DNA of 64,000 nt from Nocardia beijingensis NBRC 16342. Lineage in GTDB: Bacteria > Actinomycetota > Actinomycetes > Mycobacteriales > Mycobacteriaceae. The number at the start of each line of letters is the position of its first letter. Position 1 is the stretch's first letter. The stretch spans positions 241,270 through 305,269 of the forward strand of contig NZ_BDBC01000012.1 of assembly GCF_001612785.1 (NCBI RefSeq). The letters run 5' to 3'. The position numbers and the translations under genes were made by a program. Positions 18,079 to 25,635 of this stretch are shown in pieces. Under the pieces are notes generated by a model. The model made no database searches, was not told where the DNA came from, and saw nothing but the letters and a program-made list of their open reading frames with translations.

Positions 18079-18142
18079 GGTGGGGTGCGCCACGCCACCG
18101 CCCTTGCCGATCGACCGCGATGGTCACGATGGGAGAACAACC

Positions 18143-18445
18143 GTGTTCAGTCGAATCGTCTCGATGAAGATCCGCCCCGGTTCCCGCGCGGAGTTCCTCG
18201 CCGCCATATCCCGCAGCGCCGACGCCTCCGTCCGGACCGAGCCCGGCTGTCTGCGCTTCGACATCTGCGCAGATCGGGTGGACCCGCACCGATTCTTTCT
18301 CTACCAGCTCTACACCGACGACGAGGCGGCGGAAGCACACCGTTTCACCGAACATTTCCTTGCCTGGCGCGCCGCGGCCGACCAATTCGTCGAGCCGGGT
18401 ACACAGATCGATTACAGCACGGACGTCATCTTCGGCCACGACTGA
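18143..18445 (+). CDS. Antibiotic-biosynthesis-monooxygenase (ABM) domain protein
   Basis: A 100-residue single ABM domain with a dimeric ferredoxin-like fold (FSRIVSMKIRPGSRAEF, then TEPGCLRFDICAD, FFLYQLYTDDEAAEAH). Such proteins include quinone-forming or peroxide-responsive monooxygenases and LsrG-type isomerases; the substrate is not readable. The GTG at 18143, preceded by GGGAGA, is preferred over a GTG at 18080 that would add a tail without family similarity. It lies 64 bp after the SDR gene. Confidence 0.75.
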   Translation: MFSRIVSMKIRPGSRAEFLAAISRSADASVRTEPGCLRFDICADRVDPHRFFLYQLYTDDEAAEAHRFTEHFLAWRAAADQFVEPGTQIDYSTDVIFGHD

Positions 18446-18517
18446 AATTTCCGGATCCGGCATCGTTTCCGCAAACTTACGGTGCCGAAATACCCACTGC
18501 GCACGTGCAATCGATCG

Positions 18518-18558
18518 TGCAGATGTGCTTGCATCTGAAAGGTACGGCGGCATAAACT
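18518..18558 (+). promoter_or_regulatory. Inverted-repeat motif and promoter upstream of small gene 18665
   Basis: TGCAGATG, a 6-bp gap and CATCTG (arms CAGATG and CATCTG) overlap a promoter with -35 TTGCAT (18529-18534), an 18-bp spacer and -10 TAAACT (18553-18558). The site at 21484-21524 has the same spacing between motif, -35 and -10. Confidence 0.65.
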
Positions 18559-18664
18559 CGGTCCCGCAACGCTTTACAGGGGACCACCAGGGGAGGCCGC
18601 GTGGGCGAGCCGAAGGCCGAAGCCGCCGTGGGTTTGCCGCCGCCAGACAAACAGGGGCGTTCGA

Positions 18665-18970
18665 ATGGAACAACCACTTTTCGGCGGTCGGTTCGGATCA
18701 GCCGACACCGCACTGGCCGACCAGCCAGCGAACGGTAGAAATATGAGCACATTACCGGCCCGCAGCGGCCATACCGATACCACATTTTCCCGAGAAACCG
18801 CCATGGCATACGTCATCGATGCCGTCGAATCCACCGGGGCGGCGACTCGGCACGATTTCGATATCGACCGGATCGTCTCCACCGCGCACGCGATGGCCGA
18901 CGACTGGGATCTCGAGGCATTGCAGCCCGCGACGTTCTGGCGAATCGCCTCCAGCTTCATCAAGCAGTAG
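18665..18970 (+). CDS. Small orphan protein under the shared CAGATG motif promoter
   Basis: A 101-residue protein of unknown family. The second half looks folded and helical (ATRHDFDIDRIVSTAHAMAD, DWDLEALQPATFWRIASSF), while the first is low-complexity. The ATG at 18665 has a GGGG-type ribosome site; an alternative start at 18743 (MSTLPARSG) would give 75 residues. Its promoter motif is the same as that of the small gene at 21619, and it is the nearest plus-strand neighbour of the XRE/DUF397 pair, so it is a candidate member or target of that regulatory set. It is followed by a strong bidirectional terminator. Confidence 0.6.
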   Translation: MEQPLFGGRFGSADTALADQPANGRNMSTLPARSGHTDTTFSRETAMAYVIDAVESTGAATRHDFDIDRIVSTAHAMADDWDLEALQPATFWRIASSFIKQ

Positions 18971-19008
18971 AGCGTCCCGCCGTCCGAGCCCGGCGGGTCA
19001 CGGAACGA

Positions 19009-19046
19009 CCGAGCGGCCCCCTCCGAATTCGGAGGGGGCCGCTCGG
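19009..19046. terminator. Bidirectional terminator between convergent genes
   Basis: A 16-bp perfect stem (left arm CCGAGCGGCCCCCTCC, 19009-19024) encloses the loop GAATTC. It lies between the plus-strand small gene (stop 18970) and the minus-strand XRE gene (stop 19073). There is no T tract. Confidence 0.8.
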
Positions 19047-19072
19047 CTCATCGGGTCTTCGGCCGGGTGGGC

Positions 19073-19960
19073 TCAGTGCCCCTCGGCATACTTCTCCATG
19101 ATCGCGATCGACTTTTCCGGCTGCAAGGCCTGGACGCTGAGCCGGTCCATCACCGAGAGGTACAGCGCCAGGTCTTGCCGCCGCTCGAGATACAACGCGC
19201 TGGTCAACTGTTCGAGATACACGATGTCCGGCAGTTCCGCCTCGGCGAAACGCAGGATACTGAAGGAGCTGCCCGCCGCGGCGTGCTCACCCGCGGTGAA
19301 CGGCAGCACCTGGATCGTCACGTTGGGCAGTTTCGCCAGCCGGACCAGATGCAGCATCTGCTCACGATGCACCTGCCGACCACCGACCGGCCGCACCAAC
19401 GCCGCTTCGTCGAGCACCGCCCAGACCACTGGCGGGTCCGCGCGGAACAGGATTTCCTGCCTGCGCTGACGCACCGCGACCCGACGGTCCGTGTCGGCGT
19501 CCTCGTAGCCGAGCGCCACGACCGCCCTGGCGTATTCGGGCGTTTGCAGCAGCCCGGGCACGAGATGCGACTCGTAGGTGCGGATCTTGCTCGCGGCCTG
19601 TTCCAGACCGAGGTAGGTGCCGAACCACTGCGGCAGCAGGTCGCTGTAGCGATGCCACCAGCCGGGCTCGTTGGCCTGCCTGGCCAACTCGAGGAACGAC
19701 TCGCGCTCCGCGGCATCATGAACGCCGTACAGGGTCAGCAGATCACGGATGTCGCGTTCCTTGAAGCCGGTACGGCCCAACTCGAGACGACTGATCTTGG
19801 CGTGCGATCCCCGGATCGCATCACCCGCGGCTTCACGGGTGATGCCCTTCTTCTCCCGGAGCTTGCGCAACTGGCCGCCCAATGCGATGCGTAGCACGGT
19901 CGGACCACGTTCCGCGACAACGGATTGCACATGACCATCGTCATCGGGTTCAGCGATCAT
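19073..19960 (-). CDS. XRE-family regulator with DUF5753 domain, copy 3 (DUF397-linked)
   Basis: A 295-residue XRE plus DUF5753 protein (LRKLREKKGITREAAGDAI, SHAKISRLELGRTGFKERD, then WFGTYLGLEQAASKIRTYES, GLLQTPEYARAV, LDEAALVRPVGG, RFAEAELPDIVYLEQLTSALY). It is clearly homologous to the tandem copies at 8.6-10.6 kb but more diverged. The ATG at 19960 has GGAGA upstream; the frame could extend 27 codons further without similarity. It follows a DUF397 gene by 90 bp on the same strand, the classical arrangement of WhiJ-like regulators with their small partner. Confidence 0.9.
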   Translation of the reverse strand: MIAEPDDDGHVQSVVAERGPTVLRIALGGQLRKLREKKGITREAAGDAIRGSHAKISRLELGRTGFKERDIRDLLTLYGVHDAAERESFLELARQANEPGWWHRYSDLLPQWFGTYLGLEQAASKIRTYESHLVPGLLQTPEYARAVVALGYEDADTDRRVAVRQRRQEILFRADPPVVWAVLDEAALVRPVGGRQVHREQMLHLVRLAKLPNVTIQVLPFTAGEHAAAGSSFSILRFAEAELPDIVYLEQLTSALYLERRQDLALYLSVMDRLSVQALQPEKSIAIMEKYAEGH

Positions 19961-20050
19961 CGAGTTCGTCTCCGATACTCCGGGGGTTGCCCACAGTGTG
20001 TCACAACCACATGTCGTGAGACACACCGCACCGACCGCCAATGTTACCGC

Positions 20051-20272
20051 TCAGCTAGTCAAATAGTCGAACTCCCCGGCCTTCGCTCCGCGGACGAACG
20101 CATCGATCTCCGGGCGCGTATAGATCAAGACCCCGCCTTCGGGGTCACGCGAGTTACGCACTGCCACCTGGCCGTTGGCCGTTTCGGCCACTTCGACGCA
20201 GTTGCCGCTCGGATTGCTGAAGGAACTCTTGCGCCAAGTTCCGATGATCTCGTTGGTGGATGTATCCGACAT
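20051..20272 (-). CDS. DUF397 protein, partner of XRE/DUF5753 regulator
   Basis: A 73-residue DUF397 protein with the family hallmarks WRKSSFSNPSGNCVEVAE, VAVRNSRDPEGG and an aromatic Phe/Tyr tail (FDYLTS). DUF397 proteins are thought to bind or antagonise the neighbouring XRE regulator, in a way that resembles toxin-antitoxin pairing; Streptomyces development clusters (whiJ, abaA-like) carry many. GGAGGAG lies 8 nt before the ATG at 20272. A large inverted repeat lies 43-76 bp upstream. Confidence 0.9.
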   Translation of the reverse strand: MSDTSTNEIIGTWRKSSFSNPSGNCVEVAETANGQVAVRNSRDPEGGVLIYTRPEIDAFVRGAKAGEFDYLTS

Positions 20273-20314
20273 CTTCCCCACTCCTCCGTTACCGCAGTCA
20301 GGCGATTCGGTTCG

Positions 20315-20348
20315 TGCAGATGCACGTTCAAACGTTCTTGCATCTGCA
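20315..20348. promoter_or_regulatory. Long inverted repeat between DUF397 and methyltransferase genes
   Basis: Arms TGCAGATG (20315-20322) and CATCTGCA (20341-20348) form a perfect 8-bp inverted repeat with an 18-bp centre. They use the same half-sites as the 6-bp-gap sites at 18518 and 21484; the 12-bp difference is close to one helical turn. It sits between the DUF397 gene (minus) and the methyltransferase gene (plus). On the plus strand TTGCAT (20338-20343) could act as a -35. Confidence 0.6.
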
Positions 20349-20597
20349 CCGACACCGGACGATAGCACGAAGTTCGCCCTCTGTCCGTCGCGCGGCCGGG
20401 CTCGTCAGGAGCAAGATGTGAAACGCGCTCGCCTCGACTCGGAAATACCGAGATCAGCTCCCCGATCCAGCCCGCTGGACGAGAGCGAATCTTGTACTGT
20501 CACAGTGCACATCGGATGTACCAGTCATTCGCGACGACCCCACGCACCCACCGGCACGGCAGCGTCGCCGACCCGTTCGCCTAGGAGTACAACCCTC

Positions 20598-21395
20598 ATG
20601 CCCGAAGACCACAGCCCCCTCATCCGAACCGACATCCCCCACTCCGCGCGGATCTGGAACTACTGGATGGGCGGCAAGGACTATTACGAAATCGACCGCA
20701 TCGCAGGCGACGCCGGGATCGAGGTGGATCCGGACATCACCACCATGGCGGTGCAGTCGCGCCAGTTCCTCATCCGCGCCGTCCGCTACCTCGCCGGCGA
20801 GCAGGGCATCCGCCAGTTCCTCGATATCGGGACGGGTCTGCCCACCATGCAGAACACCCACGAGGTAGCCCAGAGCGTCGCGCCCGAGTCCCGGATCGTG
20901 TACGTGGACAACGATCCGCTGGTGCTCACGCACGCGCGGGCGCTGCTCACCTCCACCACACCGGAGGGCGTCACCACCTACATCGACGCCGACTACCACG
21001 ATCCCGAGCGGATCATCGCCGACGCCAAGCACGTCCTGAACTTCAACGAGCCCATCGCCGTGATGTTCATGGGCGTGCTCGGCCATGCCAAGACCTACGA
21101 CGATCTGCTGCGCATCGTGCACACCGTGCTGGATTCCGTTCCGTCGGGCAGCTACCTGGTGATGTGGGACGGCACCGACGACAGCAAGGCGTATGTCACG
21201 CTGTGCGAGAACTACACCGGCACCGGCGGCACTCCCTATGTCCCCCGTCCGCAGGCTCAGATCAAGGCTGTCTTCGACGGCCTGGAGCTGGTCGATCCGG
21301 GCTTCGTGTCCATCACGCAGTGGCGCGCGGGCGAGACGGAGGTGGGCGAGTCCCGGCCGATCTCCGCCTACGGCGCGGTCGCGCGCAAGCCGTAA
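20598..21395 (+). CDS. SAM-dependent methyltransferase of the DUF574 (Methyltransf_19) family
   Basis: A 265-residue methyltransferase with the family opening DIPHSARIWNYWMGGKDYYE and a SAM-binding motif FLDIGTGLPTMQNTHEV near residues 74-90, followed by RIVYVDNDPLVLTHARALL. These proteins are abundant in Streptomyces and Nocardia, are frequently linked with XRE/DUF397 genes, and have no assigned substrate. AGGAGT lies nine bases before the ATG at 20598. A canonical terminator follows. It is divergent from the DUF397-XRE pair across the shared inverted repeat, so coordinated control is likely. Confidence 0.88.
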   Translation: MPEDHSPLIRTDIPHSARIWNYWMGGKDYYEIDRIAGDAGIEVDPDITTMAVQSRQFLIRAVRYLAGEQGIRQFLDIGTGLPTMQNTHEVAQSVAPESRIVYVDNDPLVLTHARALLTSTTPEGVTTYIDADYHDPERIIADAKHVLNFNEPIAVMFMGVLGHAKTYDDLLRIVHTVLDSVPSGSYLVMWDGTDDSKAYVTLCENYTGTGGTPYVPRPQAQIKAVFDGLELVDPGFVSITQWRAGETEVGESRPISAYGAVARKP

Positions 21396-21425
21396 GGCCC
21401 CTGGACACCAAACCGCAAGCGGCAC

Positions 21426-21470
21426 AGCGGCGGTCGCCGGTCTCGCACCGGCGGCCGCCGCTCGCTTTTT
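21426..21470 (+). terminator. Rho-independent terminator of methyltransferase gene
   Basis: A 16-bp stem (left 21426-21441, right 21447-21462, one G-T wobble) has a five-base loop CTCGC and is followed by CGC and five Ts. This is the one textbook T-tailed terminator I see in the window. Confidence 0.88.
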
Positions 21471-21483
21471 CTCCGACCGATCG

Positions 21484-21524
21484 TGCAGATGTACTTGCAT
21501 TTGCAAGAGACGGAGGAATAGACT
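21484..21524 (+). promoter_or_regulatory. Inverted-repeat motif and promoter upstream of small gene 21619
   Basis: TGCAGATG, a 6-bp gap and CATTTG overlap a promoter with -35 TTGCAT (21495-21500), an 18-bp spacer and -10 TAGACT (21519-21524). It is the counterpart of the site at 18518-18558, with the same flanks (TCG before, ACTCG at the -10). Confidence 0.65.
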
Positions 21525-21618
21525 CGAACCCGAAATCGGGGAGGTACGCAGGGAGTTCGAGCCTGCGCCACCTGCACACCGGCCTCCCCGCCGCACGTCG
21601 GACGCGAGGGGTAGTCGA

Positions 21619-21855
21619 ATGATCGAGCCATTTCGAACTTCCCCTCTGGTTGCCGTCATCGATGGCGCGGGCGCCGAGCCCTCGCGCCCGTACTCCGCAC
21701 CCGAACTGGCCGTGACCGATTGCAGCGTGGAGCCCCGCGGCCTCACCTATCGGCAGGCCCGCGACATCCTGTACGCGCACGAGGTGCACGGCCCGCAGTG
21801 CAGGCAGTGGCTGGCGGCCGCCGCGTATCTGTCAGCCGGGCTGGACGACGAATAG
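21619..21855 (+). CDS. Small orphan protein under the shared CAGATG motif promoter
   Basis: A 78-residue protein (MIEPFRTSPLVAVIDG, then a helical C-half LTYRQARDILYAHEVHG and CRQWLAAAAYLSAGLDD). No family is recognised. The frame stays open far upstream, but the ATG at 21619 is the sensible start because the promoter motif and terminator lie in between. Like the gene at 18665 it begins about 100 bp after the motif promoter, so the two are probably coregulated. It may be a structural or regulatory peptide of the WhiJ-like set. Confidence 0.6.
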   Translation: MIEPFRTSPLVAVIDGAGAEPSRPYSAPELAVTDCSVEPRGLTYRQARDILYAHEVHGPQCRQWLAAAAYLSAGLDDE

Positions 21856-22003
21856 TCCGGCATTCGCGTCACTACGGAACGCGGCGCTTTCCCAAGCGAT
21901 CTCACAGATCACTCCCGGTGCATTCGCCCCTTTCGTATAGTGATCGATCGACCCGGGCGCGATTTCTCGCACGCCCGGCGTGGCATTGGGGAGCGAACTC
22001 GTC

Positions 22004-23266
22004 ATGACCTACTCCGCGTTGGATCTGTCCGCCGACTCGTCCGACCCGGTGCTGGAAATCGGTGGACAGCCGGCGTCGGTGCCTTTGCAGAACACCGAGA
22101 GCGTGGCCTCGCAGATGGTCGGCTATTTCGAGAACGTCATGGCCCCGTGCCGCACCCTGCCCGGGGAGCAATTGCGCGGAGACGTCACGAAACTCACGCG
22201 CAGCTGCCTGAACCTCGCCGCCGAGATGTTCGACCGGCGCACCGTGCCGGACGAGGAGCAACTCGGCCCGGTGCGCTCGGCCGCGGCTCGCTGGGCGCGG
22301 GAAGGCGTGCCGCTGAGCACCATCCTGCGCGCCTACCACGAAGGATTGCGCATGGCCTTCGGCCTGGTCACCGCGCCCGCCGAGGCCGACGACGTCGACG
22401 AGGTGCTGGTCGCCGCCGATCTGCTGCTCGAACTGCTCGAGGCGATCAGCGCCGCGGTGTCGGACGCCTACGTCGACGAGCAGCACCTGGTCGCCAAGGA
22501 GCACCAGACGGCGGCGCAGACACTCGCCTCCGCCTTGCTGAGCGGTCGCGGCAGCTCGGCGCTGGCCCGGCAGACGGGCATTCCGATCGCGGAGTCGTAT
22601 CAGGTTGTGGCCCTGTCGATCCCGGAGCATCCGGACGAGCGCGATCCGCGCGTCGACGGGAACGTCGCCGCACGCCGCAAGCTGCGCAGGCTACAGTCCG
22701 AGCTGGCCACCGTGTTCGCCTCCCGCGCGCTCGCGCTGCTCAGCGCCAAGGGTGGCACGCTGCTCATTCCCTCGGACGACGAGGCCGAGGCCGTCCTCAC
22801 GGCGGCCACGCTCGAGCTGCTGGCCGCCGCCGCGGAGGTCCCGCTCACCGCGACCGTCGTGCCGACCGGCACCGAGCAGATCCCCGAGTCGGCGGATCAG
22901 GCGCACGAGCTGCTGAATCTCGTGCGCGTCGGCGTCCGGCCGCCGGGCCTCTACCAGATGTCGGATCTGGCGGTGGAGTACCAGCTCACCCGCAGCGGCC
23001 CGGCCACCCGGCGGATCGCGACCATTCTCGACCCGCTCGACGCCCATCCCGAGCTGTTCGACACGTTGCGCGCCTATCTCGGCAACGACATGAACCGGCA
23101 GCTCACCGCGCGCCAGCTCTACGTGCACCCGAACACCGTCGACTACCGCCTGCGCCGCATCGCCCAGCTCACCTCGATCGACCTGGCGACCTCGGCGGGT
23201 ATCTCACAGGCGGCGATCGCGCTGCTGGCCCGGGATCTGGATCGCAGCGTCGCCCGCCGCCTGTGA
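22004..23266 (+). CDS. PucR-family transcriptional regulator (complete)
   Basis: A 420-residue regulator. The N-terminal sensor region (about 60-170, with AARWAREGVPLSTILRAYHE) leads to a GGDEF-like middle (about 180-330) and an HTH_30 domain near the end (LTARQLYVHPNTVDYRLRRI, residues about 360-400) typical of PucR/CdaR activators. The ATG at 22004 has GGGAG upstream; a GTG 24 bp earlier is possible. The truncated paralogue at 3964-4944 lacks precisely the HTH. No obvious target is adjacent except the CBS gene downstream. Confidence 0.88.
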   Translation: MTYSALDLSADSSDPVLEIGGQPASVPLQNTESVASQMVGYFENVMAPCRTLPGEQLRGDVTKLTRSCLNLAAEMFDRRTVPDEEQLGPVRSAAARWAREGVPLSTILRAYHEGLRMAFGLVTAPAEADDVDEVLVAADLLLELLEAISAAVSDAYVDEQHLVAKEHQTAAQTLASALLSGRGSSALARQTGIPIAESYQVVALSIPEHPDERDPRVDGNVAARRKLRRLQSELATVFASRALALLSAKGGTLLIPSDDEAEAVLTAATLELLAAAAEVPLTATVVPTGTEQIPESADQAHELLNLVRVGVRPPGLYQMSDLAVEYQLTRSGPATRRIATILDPLDAHPELFDTLRAYLGNDMNRQLTARQLYVHPNTVDYRLRRIAQLTSIDLATSAGISQAAIALLARDLDRSVARRL

Positions 23267-23368
23267 CGTCCGCACCGTGACCCGATCGTGGCCTGTAACG
23301 GATTCGTGCTGGTCACCGCGCCGGGAACTTGCGATCCTGGTAGTGCCGCGACGTCTGGATGGTGAAAT

Positions 23369-23803
23369 ATGCGAATTTCGGAGATCCTGCGCAGGAAAGG
23401 CAGCGACGTGGCCACGGTCGCGCCCGATACGACGGTACGCGCACTGCTGGCCACCCTGGCCGAACGGAACATCGGCGCGGTCGTCGTCTCCCCCGACGGC
23501 AACACGATCGCGGGCATCGTCTCCGAACGCGACGTGGTGCGCAGTCTGCACGCGTGGGGCGCGGACCTGCTGGACACGCCGGTCTTGGCGATCATGACCT
23601 CGGTGGTGCGCACCTGCGCGCCCGACGACCGGGTCGACGGCCTGCGCCGCACGATGACCGACCACCGCATCCGGCACCTTCCCGTGGTGCAGGACGGCAG
23701 GCTGGTCGGCATCGTGAGCATCGGCGACGTGGTCAAGAGCGCGATCTCGGAATTGGCGGACGAGCGCGAGCACCTCGTGGAGTACCTGCAGGGCAGGTAC
23801 TAG
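23369..23803 (+). CDS. CBS-domain-pair protein
   Basis: A 144-residue protein made of two CBS motifs (VATVAPDTTVRALLATLAER, then GAVVVSPDGNTIAGIVSERD; and MTSVVRTCAPDDRVDGLRRT, then HLPVVQDGRLVGIVSIGDVV). Such pairs bind adenine nucleotides and act as energy sensors. It resembles mycobacterial stand-alone CBS proteins such as HRP1. Its stop overlaps the stop of the convergent flavin-barrel gene in a shared CTAG. Confidence 0.9.
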   Translation: MRISEILRRKGSDVATVAPDTTVRALLATLAERNIGAVVVSPDGNTIAGIVSERDVVRSLHAWGADLLDTPVLAIMTSVVRTCAPDDRVDGLRRTMTDHRIRHLPVVQDGRLVGIVSIGDVVKSAISELADEREHLVEYLQGRY

Positions 23804-24231
23804 AGTTCGCTGACGTTGCCCAGGTCGGCCGAGAGCCAGTGCTCCGGCCGCAGGAAGACCGCGACCTGCTCGCCGTAGGCCTCGGCCGTCTTCAGGTAGG
23901 CGTCCACCGATGCGGCCGGTAGGTACCGCTCGGCCATCTCCCGGTGCATCTCGTCGGTCATCGGAGTGGTCCGGGTGACCGGGCCTTCCACGCTCACGTA
24001 CCGGACAGTGGGCTCCACCTGCTGCACCATCAGACCGAACCGCCCCGTCTCCCGGAGGTAGCGCATTTTCTGCGACTGCGGACCGGTCAGGATCCAGGCC
24101 TCGCCACCGGGGCTGTACTGATACCAGATCGGGACGGTGAGGGGGCCGCGACCGGCGCCCGCGACCACCGAGAACGCCGCGACATGCGGCTGCGCGAGGA
24201 ACTCTTGACGCTCTTGCACGGTCAGAGGCAT
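23800..24231 (-). CDS. Pyridoxamine-5'-phosphate-oxidase-like split-barrel protein
   Basis: A 143-residue split beta-barrel flavoprotein of the PPOX/F420 family (QERQEFLAQPHVAAFSVVAG, LTVPIWYQYSPGGEAWI, GRFGLMVQQVEPTVRYVSVE). Members bind FMN, F420 or heme and reduce or sense small molecules. The ATG at 24231 is supported by a TAGCCT -10 box (24239-24244) ending 7 nt upstream, implying a leaderless mRNA; the frame continues to 25563 antisense to real genes and is not coding there. It is divergent from the PLP-enzyme operon across 111 bp. Confidence 0.85.
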   Translation of the reverse strand: MPLTVQERQEFLAQPHVAAFSVVAGAGRGPLTVPIWYQYSPGGEAWILTGPQSQKMRYLRETGRFGLMVQQVEPTVRYVSVEGPVTRTTPMTDEMHREMAERYLPAASVDAYLKTAEAYGEQVAVFLRPEHWLSADLGNVSEL

Positions 24232-24238
24232 GCGGTCC

Positions 24239-24244
24239 AGGCTA
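24239..24244 (-). promoter_or_regulatory. Leaderless -10 box, split-barrel gene
   Basis: On the minus strand TAGCCT is followed by 7 nt and the ATG at 24231. Confidence 0.5.
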
Positions 24245-24273
24245 GTCGTGAAAGCCGTTGTCCACGACAAAAC

Positions 24274-24303
24274 TTCGAAGCCCGTACCGAAATTGCGTAT
24301 CGT
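24274..24303 (+). promoter_or_regulatory. Putative promoter of the PLP-enzyme/HMA operon
   Basis: TTCGAA (24274-24279), an 18-bp spacer and TATCGT (24298-24303) precede the operon. The likely transcript start is near 24310, giving a short leader containing AAGGGAG before the GTG at 24343. Confidence 0.5.
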
Positions 24304-24342
24304 GGGTGACGTCCGAGTTACCGGTGTGAAGGGAGCGTCACG

Positions 24343-25635
24343 GTGCGGTCCCCCACCCCGAGATCGCCGGTGACGCGAACGGAGGACGCCGCACGGCCGC
24401 CGGAAGCGCCGGCATTCGCGCCCACCGCGGTGCGGTCGCTGTTCCCGGCGCTCGCCGACGCCGCCGAGGTCTACTTGGACAGCGCGGCCACCACACAGAA
24501 GCCGCTGCCGGTGATCGAGACCATCCAGCGCTACCACAGCAACGGCACCGCCAACGCAGGCCGCGGCACCTACCCATGGGCCACCGGTCTGACCGCGCGG
24601 ATCGCCCGCGTCCGCGAACGCGCCGCCGCGTTCATCGGCGCCGAGCATCCGGACGAGGTGGTCTTCACCGCGGGCGCCACCGCCGCGGTCAACGCCGTCG
24701 CGCTGTCGTGGGGCCTGACCGCGCTCGCCGACGGCGACGAGATCCTCTACAACGCGAGCGATCACGCGTCGAACGTGTTTCCGTGGCAGCACCTGCGCGG
24801 GCTGCTCGCCCGGTTCGGACGCCGCGTCCACCTGATTCCCTACCGGGTGACCGCCGCCGGTGAGGCGGACACCGACGACATCCTCGCCAAGATCACCCCG
24901 CGCACCCGGCTGATCACCACCGGGCACCTGCATCATGTCTACGGCGGTCTGAGCACTCTGGAGGAATTGCGCGGCCGGATCGACCCGGCCATCCTGCTGT
25001 GCTTCGACTGCTCGCAGAGCGGGGGCCATCTTCCGGTCGACGTCACCGCCCTCGGCGCGGATTTCGCGATCTTCGCCGCGCACAAGATGTTCGGCGCGCC
25101 CGGCACCGGGATTCTGTACTGCCACCGGCGCGTGCACGACCGGTTGACGCCGTTCCTGCCCGGCGGAAATTCCGGTGTGACGCTGGAACCGGACGGCCTG
25201 CGGCCGGGTGCGATGCCGGCGCTGCTGGAAGGCGGCACACCCGACATCCCGGGCATCCTCGCCTTGGGCAGTGCGCTGGAGGTGCTGGAATCGATCGGCC
25301 TCGACGCCGTCGCCGCGCACAACCGTGCCCTGACTCTGCGCCTGATCGATGGGCTGCGGCCGATTCCCGGCCTGGAGTTCCTGCCCGGCCCCGCGCACGC
25401 GACCTGCGAGGTCGGCTATGGCATCGTCTCCTTCACCCTGGAGGGGATCTCGGCCGCCGACGCGGGTTTCGTCCTGAGCGAGTTCGGTTTCCTGGTGCGC
25501 ACCGGCGCGCATTGCGTCCCCGCCGACACCCTCGGCGCGGGCTCGGTGCGGGTCAGCACGCACATCTACAACACGCCCGACGAGATCGACCGATTCGTCG
25601 CGTGCGTGCGAACCATCGCCGAGGAGGTCACGTGA
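24343..25635 (+). CDS. SufS-like class V aminotransferase / cysteine desulfurase, first gene of PLP-HMA operon
   Basis: A 430-residue PLP enzyme. PLP Lys248 lies in AAHKMFGAPGTG, the cofactor His in the TTGHLHHVYGG region, and a Cys at 391 in RTGAHCVPA occupies the place of the SufS persulfide Cys. It should take sulfur from cysteine, giving alanine and a protein persulfide, or cleave a related C-S bond. It is not part of a SUF operon: the next genes encode an HMA-domain protein, a PLP decarboxylase and a cysteine-synthase/rhodanese fusion, suggesting sulfur delivery for a dedicated product or metal centre. GTG start with AAGGGAG upstream; its stop overlaps the next start as GTGA. Confidence 0.87.
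   Translation: MRSPTPRSPVTRTEDAARPPEAPAFAPTAVRSLFPALADAAEVYLDSAATTQKPLPVIETIQRYHSNGTANAGRGTYPWATGLTARIARVRERAAAFIGAEHPDEVVFTAGATAAVNAVALSWGLTALADGDEILYNASDHASNVFPWQHLRGLLARFGRRVHLIPYRVTAAGEADTDDILAKITPRTRLITTGHLHHVYGGLSTLEELRGRIDPAILLCFDCSQSGGHLPVDVTALGADFAIFAAHKMFGAPGTGILYCHRRVHDRLTPFLPGGNSGVTLEPDGLRPGAMPALLEGGTPDIPGILALGSALEVLESIGLDAVAAHNRALTLRLIDGLRPIPGLEFLPGPAHATCEVGYGIVSFTLEGISAADAGFVLSEFGFLVRTGAHCVPADTLGAGSVRVSTHIYNTPDEIDRFVACVRTIAEEVT

Noticed and set aside
16722..18140. N-terminal extension of lipase copy 3 to 848 codons
   Set aside because: The extension lies antisense to three plus-strand genes with proper ribosome sites and lacks any fold signature; the signal peptide places the start near 16721.
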